Source: Talinum fruticosum (lineage: Eukaryota > Streptophyta > Magnoliopsida > Caryophyllales > Talinaceae). From it: a stretch of 64,000 nt of DNA. A program made the translations under genes and the position numbers. This document shows, one piece after another, positions 1-14,600 of the stretch. The notes beneath the pieces are model-generated. The model worked only from the letters and a program-made list of their open reading frames with translations, made no database searches and was not told the origin of the DNA. The DNA is taken from assembly GCA_021018815.1 (NCBI GenBank), contig JAITYX010000008.1, forward strand, positions 5,268,001 to 5,332,000. Direction: 5' to 3'. Position 1 is the stretch's first letter. Each line of letters opens with the position of its first letter.

Positions 1-312
1 TGTTGGTAGTTTGGCTCTTGGCGCTAGCTTGAGAATTGTCTAAAGCAAGTGGTCGCTGACCATAAGGCTGTCAAAGGAGATGCCCCCTCTGTGATTCTCC
101 ATCCGTCATTCCTGAGTGAAAATTTATGTTCCTTGAGAAAGTAAGCTGTGTGATCTTCTGTGTTTACTCTTCTGATGTCTAGTGATGGTTATGTGAACTG
201 TACTGCTCTTTAAAGTTGTCAAGTGAGGGAAATGTACCTGGTATTTCTGTTATTCGATACATATATGATATAGCCGTCTCTCATTTACCATACTGACTTT
301 TGTTACTTCCAG

Positions 313-3300
313 GGCTTGATGCATTCCAGGCAGAGAAGGTAATGGAAACACTCAGCCAACTTGCACAAGAGGGTCACACTGTAATTTGCTCGATACATCA
401 GCCTCGAGGATCAATTTATTACAAATTCGACGACATTGTCTTGCTTACAGAAGGTTCTCTTGTTTATGCTGGCTTGGCCAGGGATGAACCCTTGGTATAC
501 TTTGCAAATCTAGGGTTAGTAAAAGAACCTTTCTATGCTCTTTTGCTTCTACTTCAGATTATATTTAAGTGTTCTGGCAATGATACAATATATTTTGTTC
601 TCATGTACAATCATTTGAAATTTAAAAGAATGTTTTCTATCTGCCCATCCCTTCTTTTTGGTAATCTCTGAACAATTCCATGCCCTTTCTTCCAGTAATA
701 ATGCATAGATTCACAGAATGGTTGATGTTAGACAAATATTAATTGCCATTACTTCATTTTCAACATGAAAATTTTTGTTCCAGTAAAACAACCTAAAAGT
801 ACTGGATTTCTTCACAATCTTGCACTCTCTGTCTTTCCTCCTTCCTCAACCCAGGTAGTACTCATAAGTAAAATGTTCCACACTACCTTAGATTCTGTGG
901 AACTATGTAACTGTACTGATTTTCTGTCATTGACAGAAAATAATTTCTTGGCTTGAAGTATTCTCTGTCACTGGGATTGTCAGTTGAAACAGTCTTCTCT
1001 TTGAATTCTGCTGCTTTAAGGGGCCATTGCTTTTGTTTTAGTCATGATACTCTTGAGTAGTTGTAGTCCGCTATTGTTCCTGCTTTTTGATGAGCATTCA
1101 CTATGACTCGCCTAGAGCGAGAAGACATTAGTCTTTAACACACCACCGGTTTTAAGGAATCTCAAGAATGAGGGAAATCATTACTTCTATAGCATTTCAA
1201 ATTTCTTGTAGCTCTATATAGAATATGCTGGAAATCTGAGAGGCCTTTAAGACCTACTATTTCTTGTAGCAACTGACATGGCATGTTGCTCAAATAAATG
1301 TTGCAGAAGTGATAGAACTAACGCTTAAGTTGGCCGATGCTTTGTGTCTTTATTGGTGGAACGCATCCTTTGAGGTTAATCTTACTTTTGTGGCCATCTT
1401 GACAAGGGCAGCCTGAGAAATAGCATTGCGGGTAATGACCTTGTGTAACAGTGATCTACATAATCCCAATTTAGCTGTGGCTTCAATATTGTGCAGTTCT
1501 CATCCACAAATTCAATATTATTAAGGTGTTTCCATTGATAGTTCTCATCATTCAACTGATTGGATGTAATTATTGTGTTTGGATGGAAAAGACGAAAGCT
1601 ACTTGTGGTGGAACAGAATGGACAATTTTCCTTTGAAGGCTTGCTGTGTTGATGCTTCTTGTCTGTTTCAGTAATAACTGGGATTGCTTGGTTTGCCTGT
1701 GGATGAGCTTTTTATTGTTTCTTGATGGCCAACAATATGTTTGGTGGGTTGGTTGTTATGTTCATTTCATCTTGTCTAATAGGAAACTTTATTAAAACTA
1801 TGAAGTTCGGTGAAGCAGTGAATGATTTGCATCCAACAATAGCATCTAGTATGCATCAGCCCAAAGTGATTAGAGGCATTAGATAATAAGACAATAAAAT
1901 ATAGATGCAAGTGGGATGATAGTAACAAATGCAAGTACTTGAAAATAGTGCTACACCGTAATGTATCATCTCATATAGTGGTTTATACCATCTCATATAG
2001 TGGTTTCTACAAGGCATGCAACCGCACCAAGGGAAGCACCGGAACATTTATAATGGTAGAATCATATTTAGAAGTAAACATGTACTACACTGTCAGGTAA
2101 GCAAACGTAAAACTATCAAAAAATTTTGATAGTGTCCCAGAGCAGGAGCGTGGCATCAAGTGGACCGAAGTTGGCCTCGGCCTCCCTTGACCTTCAGTGT
2201 ACAAGTTATTTTTCAGTTATATGGTATTATAAATTGAGTAATATTGAGTTGATTTTTAATATTATCGCCCCCTCCCCCAAAAAAAAAAAAAATACAATTG
2301 TTCAATCTAGTTTATGGCTGCCTTTCAATACAAACGTTGTCACAGTCTCACAGAGAAATTAATAAGTACTCTTCTTTGCCTTCTCTTACCCTCCAAAATG
2401 TTGATTTTCTCACAGCTCCTAATTGGTGCATTTGGAGAGCTCCTTTTCCATATCCAAACCATCGGAGCCTTAACTCTCTTATATTATCCTTTCGGTAGCT
2501 ATAATACTTTTTTCATATCACTCCATTTCGCCTTATCCAATTCTTGTTTGCTTTCATATATCCAACATATCATCCACATTTCTGGCATCGTCATCTTTTC
2601 CTCTTGTGATTTCTTAATTGGCCAACACTTTGGATATAGTAAGGCTGGTCTGAACCTTGCGGTAAAATGTTTACTTCTATTTAACTAAAATTCTTGTTGC
2701 ATGGGGCTCCAGAAGCATCATCTATTTCTATTTTTGCCATCCCATGTTTATTCTTTGTGTGATGTAACCATCAATCTCCCCTTTAATTGAAATTTTTCGA
2801 AAGAGCTAAGAAATTTTCACCAGAGCTATTAAATTCTTTACATATAAACAAGCATGTTGTTTAAATTCTTCCTATCTCGACCTTTCTCTTGGAGCTTTTT
2901 ATAAATGCAAAGGAGTGTGGGAACCAATAGTAGAAAGGTTTCAAAAGAGATTGGTTGGGTGGAAATCTAAGTTGTTGTCTAAAGGGGGTAAACTTACTTT
3001 ATTGCAAAGAATCTTATGGAGTCTCCCTATTTATTTCATGTCTTTGTTTACCATTTGTGCTAGTATTGCCACTCAATTAAACAAAATCATGAGAGACTTC
3101 CTTTGGTTCAATAATGATGAAAAAGGAGTTTTCATCGGTTCAATAATCATGAGGAACCAATTATGTTTGTCCTCGTAAACATAGGGATGATATTTGTCCT
3201 TGTAAACATAGGGATGATGTTTGTCATTGAGCAAAATGAGTCCTTATGCTCATGGGGTAGGCTGCTGGAAATCTATTTCAAGTGGTTTGGACTGGTTTTG

Positions 3301-6300
3301 TTTTCTTGTGCATTTTAAGGTGAAAATGGGTTGAAGGTTTTGTTTTGGCATGATGTGCCAGTGTGGAGATTAACCTCTCAAGATTCAATTCCCAGGTGTC
3401 TTTAGGATTGCTTGTTTGAAAGAGGCTACAGTGCAAGAAGTAGATTCTTGGCATGGCATCCAAAACCATTGGAATTAACTTTCCTAAGAAGCCCAAATGA
3501 TTGGGAAGAAGAGAGTGTTGAGCATGCTAGATTTGCTTGCAAATACAGAGGTTTATTTTGAGGGTGATGATGAGATTATTTGGCCACATGATTCGAGTGG
3601 GCATTTTTCTATTAAGACTGTCTGAAAAGAGGTTTTTGAAGGGTCAAATCATTTTTACTTTCAGATGAGCAATTCGAAAGTTTAAAACTCACACCAAAGC
3701 ATGTTTTCTTGCTTGAGCGGCCACTTTACGGAAGATTCTGATAGAAGACATGCTTAAAAGGAGAAATTTTAAGTAGGTTAGTAGGTGTGCGATGTGCCTA
3801 GGGATGAAGAATTTGCTGACCACCTTTTTGTTCATTGTCAGTGGGTTGCCGCTTTATGGTATTTGTCATTCTCCTTGATGGGGGTTAGTTGGATGCAACC
3901 TTTAATGGTAAAAGATGTTTTGGCGGCGTGGAGAAGAAGGTTGAAGAAGAGTTGGGTTCTAGGAGTTTGGAAGTCGATGCCATTGGCTATTTGGTGGAGT
4001 GCATGGAAGGAGAGGAATTGCCGGATTTTTGAGGCCAAGGCAAGGTCCTTTAATGATTCAAGCTTTATTTTTTGAGAACTGTGTATAGTTGGGGTCAATT
4101 TCTCAATGATGGTACTAAGTTGACTTTTTGGGATTTTGCTGATATGATTACTGTTTGCTTGAGGGCTTGATTATTTGTGGTTTCCCCTTTTGTACATGGG
4201 TGACATCCCCTTGGTGTCTTTTAATACATATTTTGTGATTACTCATAAAAAAAATAGTAATAAACAAGCATGATAAGCATGTTAGCTATAAATGGAATTC
4301 ACACGGGAAAGCTCGATGAAGTTGTCCTGGTAAAATCTCAATGATGTATACATTATGTTTATGAGTTTTCTATATCGCTGCTATTTAGTGCTGTTGATCC
4401 TTGGAATGATGCTTAATCGTTTAGTTCCATTCAACAGGTACCGTTGCCCTGATCATGTGAACCCAGCTGAATTTTTGGCTGATCTGATATCGATTGATTA
4501 TAGTTCATCCGATACTATACACAGTTCACAGAAAAGGATAGATAATTTGGTTGAGATATTTTCTCGACAAACTGAATCTTTTATATATGCAGCTCCACTA
4601 ATCAATCATGGTAAGTTCATGGATGGAGTGAAGTTCGGCAGAAAAAAGGGAATGAAGTCGAAAGGGGGTGGTGGAGGCAGTTTTGGCTGCTTCTTCGACG
4701 TGCCTGGATGCAGGTACTGTACTTTGCCCCATTTATTTCTGGTTAGCCTTTTTCTTTTCAAGTTTTCATCAATGAGCTATAACTATGCAGGTTCGTTGAT
4801 CCTCCCAAAATAAAAACGCATGTCATAATTTGTGCGAGTCAACTGATTAGGTTGATGATATATCCCTGTGTCCAAAATCTACCTATGCAGTGTAAATGTG
4901 CGTGTGTTTGTGTTGGAGGGGAGGGTTGCTGTAGCAATGTTATCCTGGATAAATAGAATTGAAGAGAGCCTGGTCTTATTAACCCTAGATTCAAAAGCAT
5001 TGACTTCCGAATACTCCAAAAACGGAAGCAGAGGCAATTAGATCTACCTTTTGCTTTAATCCAGTATAATGCAAGCCGGAAAACTTTCTGAAAAACTTTG
5101 GCTTTTTCAGTGGTCTAATTCTGAAAGGAGGGTGTTGCAACTACGTTTGGGGAGGACACAAGAAAAGTACAACATGCCTTTCTATAGCAGGTCTTACATA
5201 TATTGGTTTGGTGTCAGTAGTTAATTTCCATTCAAGACTGATCATTTATTTCTGCAGCCATCGAAAAATGTTGTGTAATTGATGTGGACTGTGGATGGGG
5301 GTAGTTCTTGATGTGTTCTTGACTGCCTCAATTTACGGGGTTTTGCATGTCATTTCTCATGCTTCTGAACAAATTCCTAGCTTTATTTTTCTTTTTGTAG
5401 ACAACATCTTTATTTTACTCAATTCTTTCAACAAATGTGGCTGGTTAGGCTTCTCGAGACGGACCGACAAATAAAGTTCGAGCCCGAATGTCTATTGCAT
5501 CAGCAATAATATTTGGTTCAGTCTTCTGGAGGATGGGGAGATCCCAGACATCTATTCAGGATAGGTTGGGATTGCTGCAGGTACTAAATTTCATTTATTA
5601 GTTGGTTGCGCCCTTCTTTCTGTAAAATGTAGCATACAACTCATTAACACATTTTCTTTTAAATAGCAGTTTGCTCATAACTTAATGTTAAAACTTGATG
5701 TCCTGATGCTGCTAATGCAATACCGTCTCCATTAGTTACCATATTCCTGTTTCTCATACCTTTTTAACAGTGGTGGAAGCAGAGTTTCTGTTCCATTCTT
5801 TGGTTCTGTTTGATTCCATTTCTGCCTCTGTAAGGTTCCTGTAATTACTCACGCTATCCATAATGGCCATTTGGCTCAGGCTGGATGAAGATAAAAGGAA
5901 GAAAGAGAGAGAATTTAGGGCTTTTGCAAGTGACCCCTGTGTTTGCAAGTGAAAAATTTGGAACGAGCCTTTTACGGCTTTTTTATGGAAGAAATACCCC
6001 CAGAGCCCCTATCCCCCGTTATCTGCCCACAGTTCAGCAAGGAAAGTCTTATCTATTTCTTTGTTTATTTGTTTATGTTTGTCAAATGGAAAAATGTCAT
6101 GGAGGATGGTCCACTTACATTCTCCACCCACCCTTCAAAAACAGACAGAGGTGGTTGTGGTCATTCATAAAAGTTTTTCTGATGAGTGATTTCCTGAAAA
6201 ACCCCTGTTTCATTGTCAATTTTTATTGCTATCATTTCTTTGCTAGTATGTTCTGTCTTTATCTTATCTTTTCATTATTTTTCACCCTTTGATCTCAGCC

Positions 6301-8593
6301 TTTATAGCCAAGTACTTCTCCCATGCTACCTTCTTTAGTAAAAGTCAAACCCCCCTCTCCCAGCGGGCCTCTGGAGTTGGCCTTCTTAAACTATCCTCTT
6401 TTCTTATAATATTCAATTTTTGAGATTTAGGCCCTGCCATATAATATAGGTATAGTTGAGGAAGGCTAGATTGGGCTGGTAGGTAAATAGTGGATAATTT
6501 TAGGATTGGTTTCCTACACTACACTACTAGTGCTAGCCTAGCATCTCACTTGATCTCCCTAAAACCTGACAGCTCTGGTCTATTGAAATTTTTTAGAGCA
6601 TTGCACAAGCAGATAAAGCTGGCGGTTTGACACGAGATTTATTTATCAAATGCTCTCCTTTTATATTTATCACAAGTTCTATATACTTTGTTGATTTTTG
6701 AAGGTAGCCAAGTGCTTCGAGATCTTTATCTATGCTGACATCTACTAGCCTTTTTCTCTATAACTGGCTGAAATTTGAGGCTTACAGATGCTATATAATG
6801 AATGTATGAATCACATAAATAATGTTTTAATTGAAGCGTTTTCTGGGAAATGTTTTTATGGTCAATCCTTTTAGGATACATTGTCTTCTAACCGCACTTG
6901 TTATTGTGAGAATTTGGTGCTGGAATATAACTGAGCCCAAATCAATGTCTGGAGCTCAGCTAGGTCACTTGTGATTTGAGCTGAAGCTCATTGATCCTGA
7001 AAGGTTTAGGCTTGAGTTGTGCCCATTCATTAAAACTTTGAATAAAAGCCGTGGCTTGTTTTTTTTTTTTTTTCTCCTCAAAACCATAATCTCAAGATCT
7101 GCAGATCAAATGTGGTATTATAATGCAAGCAACATGAATTATGCAACAAATTAGTTCAGACTAATTGGACTTCTGTAAGTCGAGATTAAGAATTGAGCAA
7201 GCTCTTTTAGAAATATGGTGAAATTTGGTAAGTTAACACCTAAATCAACAGAGCCACCAAAAAAAAAACCCTGAGTCAAACCTGCCTGACTGTCACTGAA
7301 GTTCAATGATGGACTCACTAGCAGGAGACCTGGATAGATTTTCAATGGAGGTCAATGCATATTAAGATAATCGAATTAGAAGCATATGATGTGCCTAATT
7401 TGATGAGGCAATCTACAAAGAACCTGAATTGATGATGCCATGAGAAATACAGGAACAAAGGTAGCAGCTAAAGGAAGTAGACCAGAAGATGGATGTTGTG
7501 GTGGCTGCACAGGCAGTATATGGTGCACCAGCAATGCTGAGCAGAGTTGGAGGAGAAGAAAAGAGAGAACGAGCCAAGTGTTGTAGGGCAGGGGTGCTAA
7601 TCTTATGAACTTAAGTCTCACCCTAAGACATTAGCATTCATACCATTCGAATAAACTTGTAGCCTTCAACCTTGTGCCAAGCCTTTATGGGCTTAGGCTT
7701 ATGTCAAACCAAGCTTGAGTGAAGCTTGACTATCCCAAGCCCTATTCCTGTTTGTATGCTATTATGTACCCACATTCATTTGTAATATTACTAATTTCTG
7801 AGTGGTGCTGGGGTTTTTTTCATTCCCTAACCTTTTCTGCCTTTTATCAACTGGTAGGTTGCTGCAATCAATACCGCAATGGCTGCCTTGACAAAGACTG
7901 TGGGTGTGTTTCCAAAGGAACGTGCAATTGTGGACAGGGAACGGGCAAAAGGGTCTTATGCATTGGGTCCATATTTACTCTCTAAACTGCTGGCCGAAAT
8001 ACCTGTTGGAGCAGCATTCCCATTGTTGTTTGGCACTATTTTATATCCTATGGCACGTCTTCACCCTACGTTGTCCAGGTGAAATTCCTGTCTTTAAGAG
8101 CAATGTGAACTGAAAATGTTATTAGAAAAATGGCATCATTGGCTGTATAATGGATAAATTAATTTCTATGCCAAATTATCCAAATAGCAGATGTATTATT
8201 CGTTCCTAGATCTAAAATGACCTCTAATGTAGTCGTACAGGTACTGAGAATTTGAGACTGAAAGTGTGGCTGTATGTGGTTTCAATTCAGATTTGTGCAT
8301 GTACAAGATCTGGAGTTGGGACCCAAAAAAAAAAAAGGTGTGAGACCTAGAGTGTAACCATACTTGCAGCAGATAGTCATTTTTCTCCATCTAACTCTCT
8401 AATATTCTGTGAATACAATAACTTTCTATCCATAAAGCTTTATTATGATCAGGTTGATTTTCCTTAGGCAAATAATGATTTTAATCTGTCTGTGCAACAA
8501 TGAATGGAGTAGGAGTATTCCCTATGCAAATAAAAGTTGCTTTCTTGGTTGGATTGGCTTTCGCCCAATCATAATTTTTTTAATAAGAAAAGG

Positions 8594-8631
<38 letters not shown>

Positions 8632-11600
8632 AGGATGGATGCAAAGTAAGCATCCAACAAAAGGACTATGTACAACCAAAATGTAGTCTATCCACAAAAT
8701 CTACAAATCAAAAGAAGATATGCGAAAATTGCCAGTATCCCAAAAGTAGAGTCTTGAAAATCTTATCCTTAAAGCAATTGAAAGAAGTTTCCACTCCCTC
8801 GAAGACTCTCCTATTTCTCTCACACCAAATGCTCCAAAAATGGCATGTGGGATAAGCAAAGCTTTCTTCTCTTTAGCTTTTCTCCAGAAGGAGCCTTCTG
8901 TCCAACCGGAGCTCTATGTTGATCAGAAGTTGGAGCCTAATATGGTCTCCAATGATCTTCTAACTACTAGGAGTCTAGTGACCATGCGTCTTTAATCTAA
9001 AAATATGTAGACTTATCATCATAATTAGCGAGTTCCTTTACTTCCTTACAAGAAGAGCGAGAGTTTTAGAGTGAGTCAATAGTTCGGTAGAAGCAAGAAG
9101 TTTCAGCTTAAGGAAGCCAGTAAATACTGTCTAGAAAATGGAGGACTTAAATAGCAATGGTATTGGGATATTAGTCAATAAGGTGTGTTTGGGGGGTGTG
9201 TGGAGGTGTTGCATGCATGCATGTGTGTGTGTGGGAGGGGGATGTTATTGTTTCTTTTGATTTGTTCTTTCATAAGGTCAAGGAAGTATATTCAAGTATA
9301 GGTTTGCGTGTTTCTGAGGTTGCTAAGTTAAGAATGATCCATTTTAAGAAGGTTGTATTGAGAAATCATGAAATCGCTGGGGAGGTTTCAGTGACACTCA
9401 TCTTTTCTTAGAGAATCGTTTTGATTGTAATGTTGGTTTATGTAAGAAGGTATGGACTAACGTGGTAGATCTCTTTCAGATTACTCAATACTAGTTGATT
9501 GAAGAGAGGGACCATTTAACTTTGAGGGGTTTAGGTAAAGTACTTTGATTATAGTGAAGTATAAATCTTTGATGGACGTGTGTTATTTGATCGATGATGA
9601 AATCACCAAGGTCTCGTGGCATTTATTTGATGATGTGGTGGTGAAGGATGGCATAATAGATTCCATTTTTATCGTAGAAGGATAATTTTCTAAGGCGACA
9701 AAATTAACATTGACGGGATGTCTGATGAGTCAGTACTCTACACAAGATCCTTGCTAATGTGCTTCTGGTTACAGTTCTTTAGTATGTGATTTTCTACTCC
9801 TCTTATAGGTCCATATGAGCTGGTGGATGATTTGATGAAATGTATGCATAAAGACCCTTTTTTAAAAAAAAAAAAAACCTGGGACTTTAGATAAACCTTT
9901 GGTAGAGCTTGCTTGAATTTCTTGGATAAAGTCTTGATAATTCTTTCTACGTCTTGCTTCTTGATTATTTTAATGCTTCTAATGCAGTGAGATAAACAGC
10001 AATGGTATTGGGATATTAGTAAATAAGGTGTGTTTTGGGGGGAGGTGTAGGTGTTGCATGCATGCATGTGTGAGTGTGTGTGTGTGGGAGAAGGGGGGAT
10101 GTTATTGTTTATTTTTATTTGTTCTTTCTTAAGGTCAAGGAAGTATACTCAAATATGGGTTTGCGTGTCTCTGAGGTTGCTAAGTTAAGAATGATCCATT
10201 TTAAGAAGGTTGTGGTGGAGAAATCATGAAATCGCTTGGGAGGTTTCGGTGATACTCATCTTTTCTTAGAGAATTGTTTTGATTGTAATGTTGATTTATG
10301 TTGGAAGGTATGGACTAGCGCTGTAGATCTCTTTCAGAATACTCAATACTAGTTGGTTGAAGAGAAAGACCATTTGATTTCGAGGGGTTTAGGTAAAGTA
10401 CTTTGATTGTAGTCAAGTATAAATCTTTGAGGCACATGTGTTATTTGACCAACGATGAAATCACCAAGGTGTTGTGGCATTTATTTGATGGCATAAATTC
10501 CATTTTTATCGTGGAAGGATCATTTTCCTGAGGCGACAGAATTAAGATTGACGGGATGTCTGATGAATCAGTACTCTGCACAAGATCCTTGCTAATGTGC
10601 TTCTGGTTGCATTTCTTTAGTATGTGATTTTCTACTCCTCTTATAAGTCCATATGAGCTGGTGGATGATTTGATGAAATGTATGCATGAAGACCTTTTTT
10701 TTAAAAAAAAAAAAAAAACTGGGACTTTAGATAAACCTTTTGTAGAGCTTGCTTGAATTTCTTGGATAAAGTCTTGATAATTCCTTCTATATCTTGCTTC
10801 TTGGTTATTTTAAAGCTTCTAATGCAGTGAGATAAACAGCAACGGTATTCGGATATTAGTAAATAAGGTGTGTTGGGGGGGATGTTATTGTTTCTTTTTA
10901 ATTTGTTGTTTCATAAGGTCAAGAAGTATATTCAAGTATGGGTTTGTGTGTTTCTGAGGTTGCTAAGTTAAGAATGATCCATTTTAAGAAGGTTGTGGTG
11001 GAGAAGTCATGAAATCGCTAGGGAGGTTTCGGTGATACTCATCTTTTCTTAGAGAATTGTTTTGATTGTAATGTTGGTTTAAGCTGGAAGGTGTGGACTA
11101 AAGCTGTAGATCTCTTCCAGATTACTCAATACTAGTTGATTGAAGAGAGAGACCCTTTGAGTTTGAGGGGTTTAGGTAAGTACTTTGATTATAGTCAAGT
11201 ATAAATCTTTGTGCAACATGTGTTATTTGACCAATGATGAAATCACCAAGGTCTTGTGGCTATTTGATGTTGTGGTGGTGAAGGATGGCATAGATTCCAT
11301 TTTTAGCAGAGTAAAAATGGACATGTATTTCATAGTGGACATGTATTTCATATTGCCAACTTGTTTTATTGGGGCTATTCTACTTCATTGTATATTAGCA
11401 GAATCTATTACATGTATTTCATAGTGGACATGCAATAAAAACTAATGAAACAAAGTTAATTCGGAATAGGCATATTGCCTGTGTTCAGGGCTTGACTAGG
11501 CTTGTCATACTAATTCAGGTGTCTGACATGGACCACCTTGTTTAAACACATGCTGCATGTATTTACTCGTCTTTCAGGGTTTCATCCTGGATGAAAGCCA

Positions 11601-14600
11601 ATTTCCTTAATCAAAATAAAAGATAGAAAAAAAAAATCATCCTTGACTAGAGTAAAAAGTCTGAGTATGTATAATTTAAAAAAAAAAGTTAAAAAAAGCT
11701 TGGGAGAAATAGTGAAACCACTCATGATGATAACTAGTACTGGATTATGGCGTAAGAGGTATATATCCTCTATTTATGTATGCTATTGAGAGGTTAAAGA
11801 ATGTGCTGTCTCACTTGGATTACTTTTGGAGTCTAGTGCGATCTGCTGTCTTACATCCTTTATATTGTCCTATTTTATCTTGAGGTCGTACCTATTTGGG
11901 TTCCTTCCCTTCTAGATATTAGGATCCTGGAAATCGTGATAGAGAAGATGTCTAAGAGGTTAACAGGCGAAGGTTTCTTTCTCCTCGCTAGAGGATGTAC
12001 AACCCTTATGCAGCTTGCTTTGCTTCTAGATGTTGTGCTTCATTGAATTTCTTCCTCAGATAACTACTTACATCCTATGTTGAGATGTTGAGCACAATTT
12101 TAAAGAGCTTTGAACTTGTGGTTTTCTTTTATGTGGGTTTGAGGAGAGGTCTACAAATCATTTGGTGGCTAGAGGCAAGGCTTGTGTCTGGGTTGGAGTG
12201 AAAGTTGGGTTGAAGAAACTTGGCGTGTGAAAGCAACAATGTAGTGGGTAAATGGCTATGGAGTCAGGGAACTGGTTCTTTATGGCACAAGGTGACTCAA
12301 ATTGTGTAATCTCCTGCCATGCGATCCAACTTTACTTATCATCACTAATGTAGCCCATGAAAGTGTACCTCTTAAGTTTCTTGTGGTTTCTTCACTTTTA
12401 TTGTTCTTGCTTGAATTCTCAAGTCAGAGTCGGCAAGTTCATTTCTGGGAAGAATTTTGAAAGAGGAATGTCTTATTCGAGCTTTAGCTTGCTCTATCAC
12501 TTACCTCTATATTGTTTGCTCTGATGCTAGCACAAAGTCATTCACTTTTAAATCAATTTACTTCAATTTCGTTGTTGCTACTCATCAGCATCTTTTTTTT
12601 CCTGAAAATACATAATTGGAAATCATTCGTATATAGTCAAAGGTGTTTCTAGTATTGATATACTCTGTACAATAATAAACTCTAACCATCTCTTAGCAGA
12701 GGAAGCCTTCCCAGTGATTATGCTAGCTGTCTGTGTTTGGTGTGCAAGTAATTGAATATTACTCTTGTTCTACCAATGAAACCCATTATCTCTTGGCAGC
12801 AGTCTCTCTGCTTGCAGGGGTAAGGGTGCCAACATTTGGATCTCTCCAGACCCCACAGAAACAGGATTCAGACTGGGAGTTGTTGCTGTTACTACTGATG
12901 ACAAGATTCTTTAATTTTTTTTTGTTTTCTCCCGTGTTTAAGGGGTTGTCAATGGTAAATATGTGGTGTCTTATTTTCTTATATATGATTATGATTTAAT
13001 TGTGCTTCCGCTTCCACGGCAAAGGGGTTTTCTCAAACAAGTGAGATAAAACCTAGAATGTAGTTTTACTCATCCAAAAAAATAAAAAAAGAAAAAAATC
13101 CTTAACATTTTGTTTCAATTCTGTTGAGCCTACTGTTTTTGTTTTTATTTTTATCGACTGCATCACTATGACATAATAATCCATTCCGGTGATAATTTTT
13201 AAGAGTGTATGTTCCGGAATCACTGACTTGGTTTCTAATTGGTAGATTTGGGAAGTTCTGTGGAATTGTCACTGTTGAGTCTTTTGCTGCATCTGCTATG
13301 GGTTTAACTGTGGGAGCCATGGTTCCTACAACTGAAGCAGCTATGGCTGTAGGGCCTTCTCTTATGACTGTCTTCATAGTATTCGGAGGGTACTATGTCA
13401 ATGCAGAGAACACACCTATTGTGTTTCGCTGGATCCCCGTGTGTCCCTGATACGATGGTAATTACACTCATTCCCAATTTACTATCATTCAAACAATACA
13501 ATGTTGATTGATCAAAGGAAAAAGTACTTCATTGTTTTAAGATATATTGCCTCAGTTATTCCTTATTTCTGCTTACTTCAACAGGGCGTTTCAAGGACTT
13601 TGTATCAATGAATTTAGAGGCCTTGAATTCGAGCATCAGCATCCATATGACATACAAACTGGTGAACAGGTAACCAATATGGTCTCTTCTGTTTTCACAC
13701 TTTCTAAGAAATGAAGGCACTTTATGGGGAACAAGAACAGACAACTCTCGTGGGAAATAAATTGACCTGAAACGATGGCAATTCAGCATAACATTTCTGC
13801 TCGAGTATTGACCCTACCTTTCATCGCATGAGGCTGTTGTAAAAATTGTAGAGTCTAATTAAGTTTGCCCCTGTTAAACACAAAGATGTTCTAGTCATAT
13901 CTTTCTTTAAATTTGTTCACTTCCTAATTGTCAATTTGTTCACTTGAACACCCACTGTTTCTTTAAATTGAAACCTTGTGGTAAATATTTCTTTTCCAAA
14001 TAATTAATCATGGAGAATTCTTTGATTTCATCAACATGTGAGGTTATATACTTCTGGTTCGGCTTGATCAGGTTAGAGCCATGCAGTTGAATCCGTACTC
14101 TTATTTGCATGCAGTTGACTGAAATTTTGATGCCTTTTTGTCTATATTGCTTTTCTCATGGGTATAGAATAGTAGCCGTACAACCTGTATATTATGGCTC
14201 ATAAAGTGATCTGGACAACTTTCTAGAATATCAGAAGAATGCTGATTATATGGTACTACAGCATCAGGCTTTGATCTGTCAGGACCAGTAGAGAATGTTC
14301 AGAAAGCCCCTTTGTGAATTCCTGATTATGCACTCAAAAATCACAATTGCTGATAACAATTTTCTGTCTGATTTGTTCTTCTCACCAAAGAAGATTCAGA
14401 AAATGCATGCTATGGCTGCTTAGAACTGGAATTGCTACTTACGTAAAAAAATAAAGGGTGCATAGGCCTTGTCGATATTATGATATGTGATAGTCTCATC
14501 CAATTGGATTCCGCCCTTGTTTTATCCCTTAACCAAGCCAAACTCCCTATAGGTGAGCCATACTAAGGCAAGAGAAGGAACCTAGTGTGTTATGTGACTT

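Larger units (their letters stand above)
515..4437 (+). other. ABCG7 intron (3.9 kb) holding a LINE insertion
   Basis: Donor GTTAGT follows the first exon and acceptor TTCAACAG precedes the second. The intron contains the 5'-truncated LINE at 2857-4259. The rest (515-2843) is AT-rich, has only short ORFs and shows no family I recognise. A duplicated phrase (CATCTCATATAGTGGTTT) occurs at about 1968 and 1991. Confidence 0.8.
8079..13245 (+). other. ABCG7 intron (5.2 kb), repeat-filled
   Basis: GT-AG intron splitting an Arg codon (SR|FGKF, phase 2). It holds LINE remnants at 8560-8885 and 11930-12560, the ~840-bp tandem array at 9153-11310 and the SINE-like fragment at 12808-12905. The remainder shows no gene. 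Confidence 0.8.

Noticed and set aside
4611..4657. A consensus GTAAGT donor and a downstream AAG that would, as a 47-nt intron, restore the ABCG7 frame.
   Set aside because: Too short for a plant intron and the acceptor has no pyrimidine tract; the retained residues (GKFMDGVKFGRKKGMKSKG) fit the family, so a lost base is the better explanation.
9738..10067. 109-codon - strand frame.
   Set aside because: It runs across the ~840-bp tandem unit, includes poly-Phe/Lys from homopolymers, and is not kept in the other copies.
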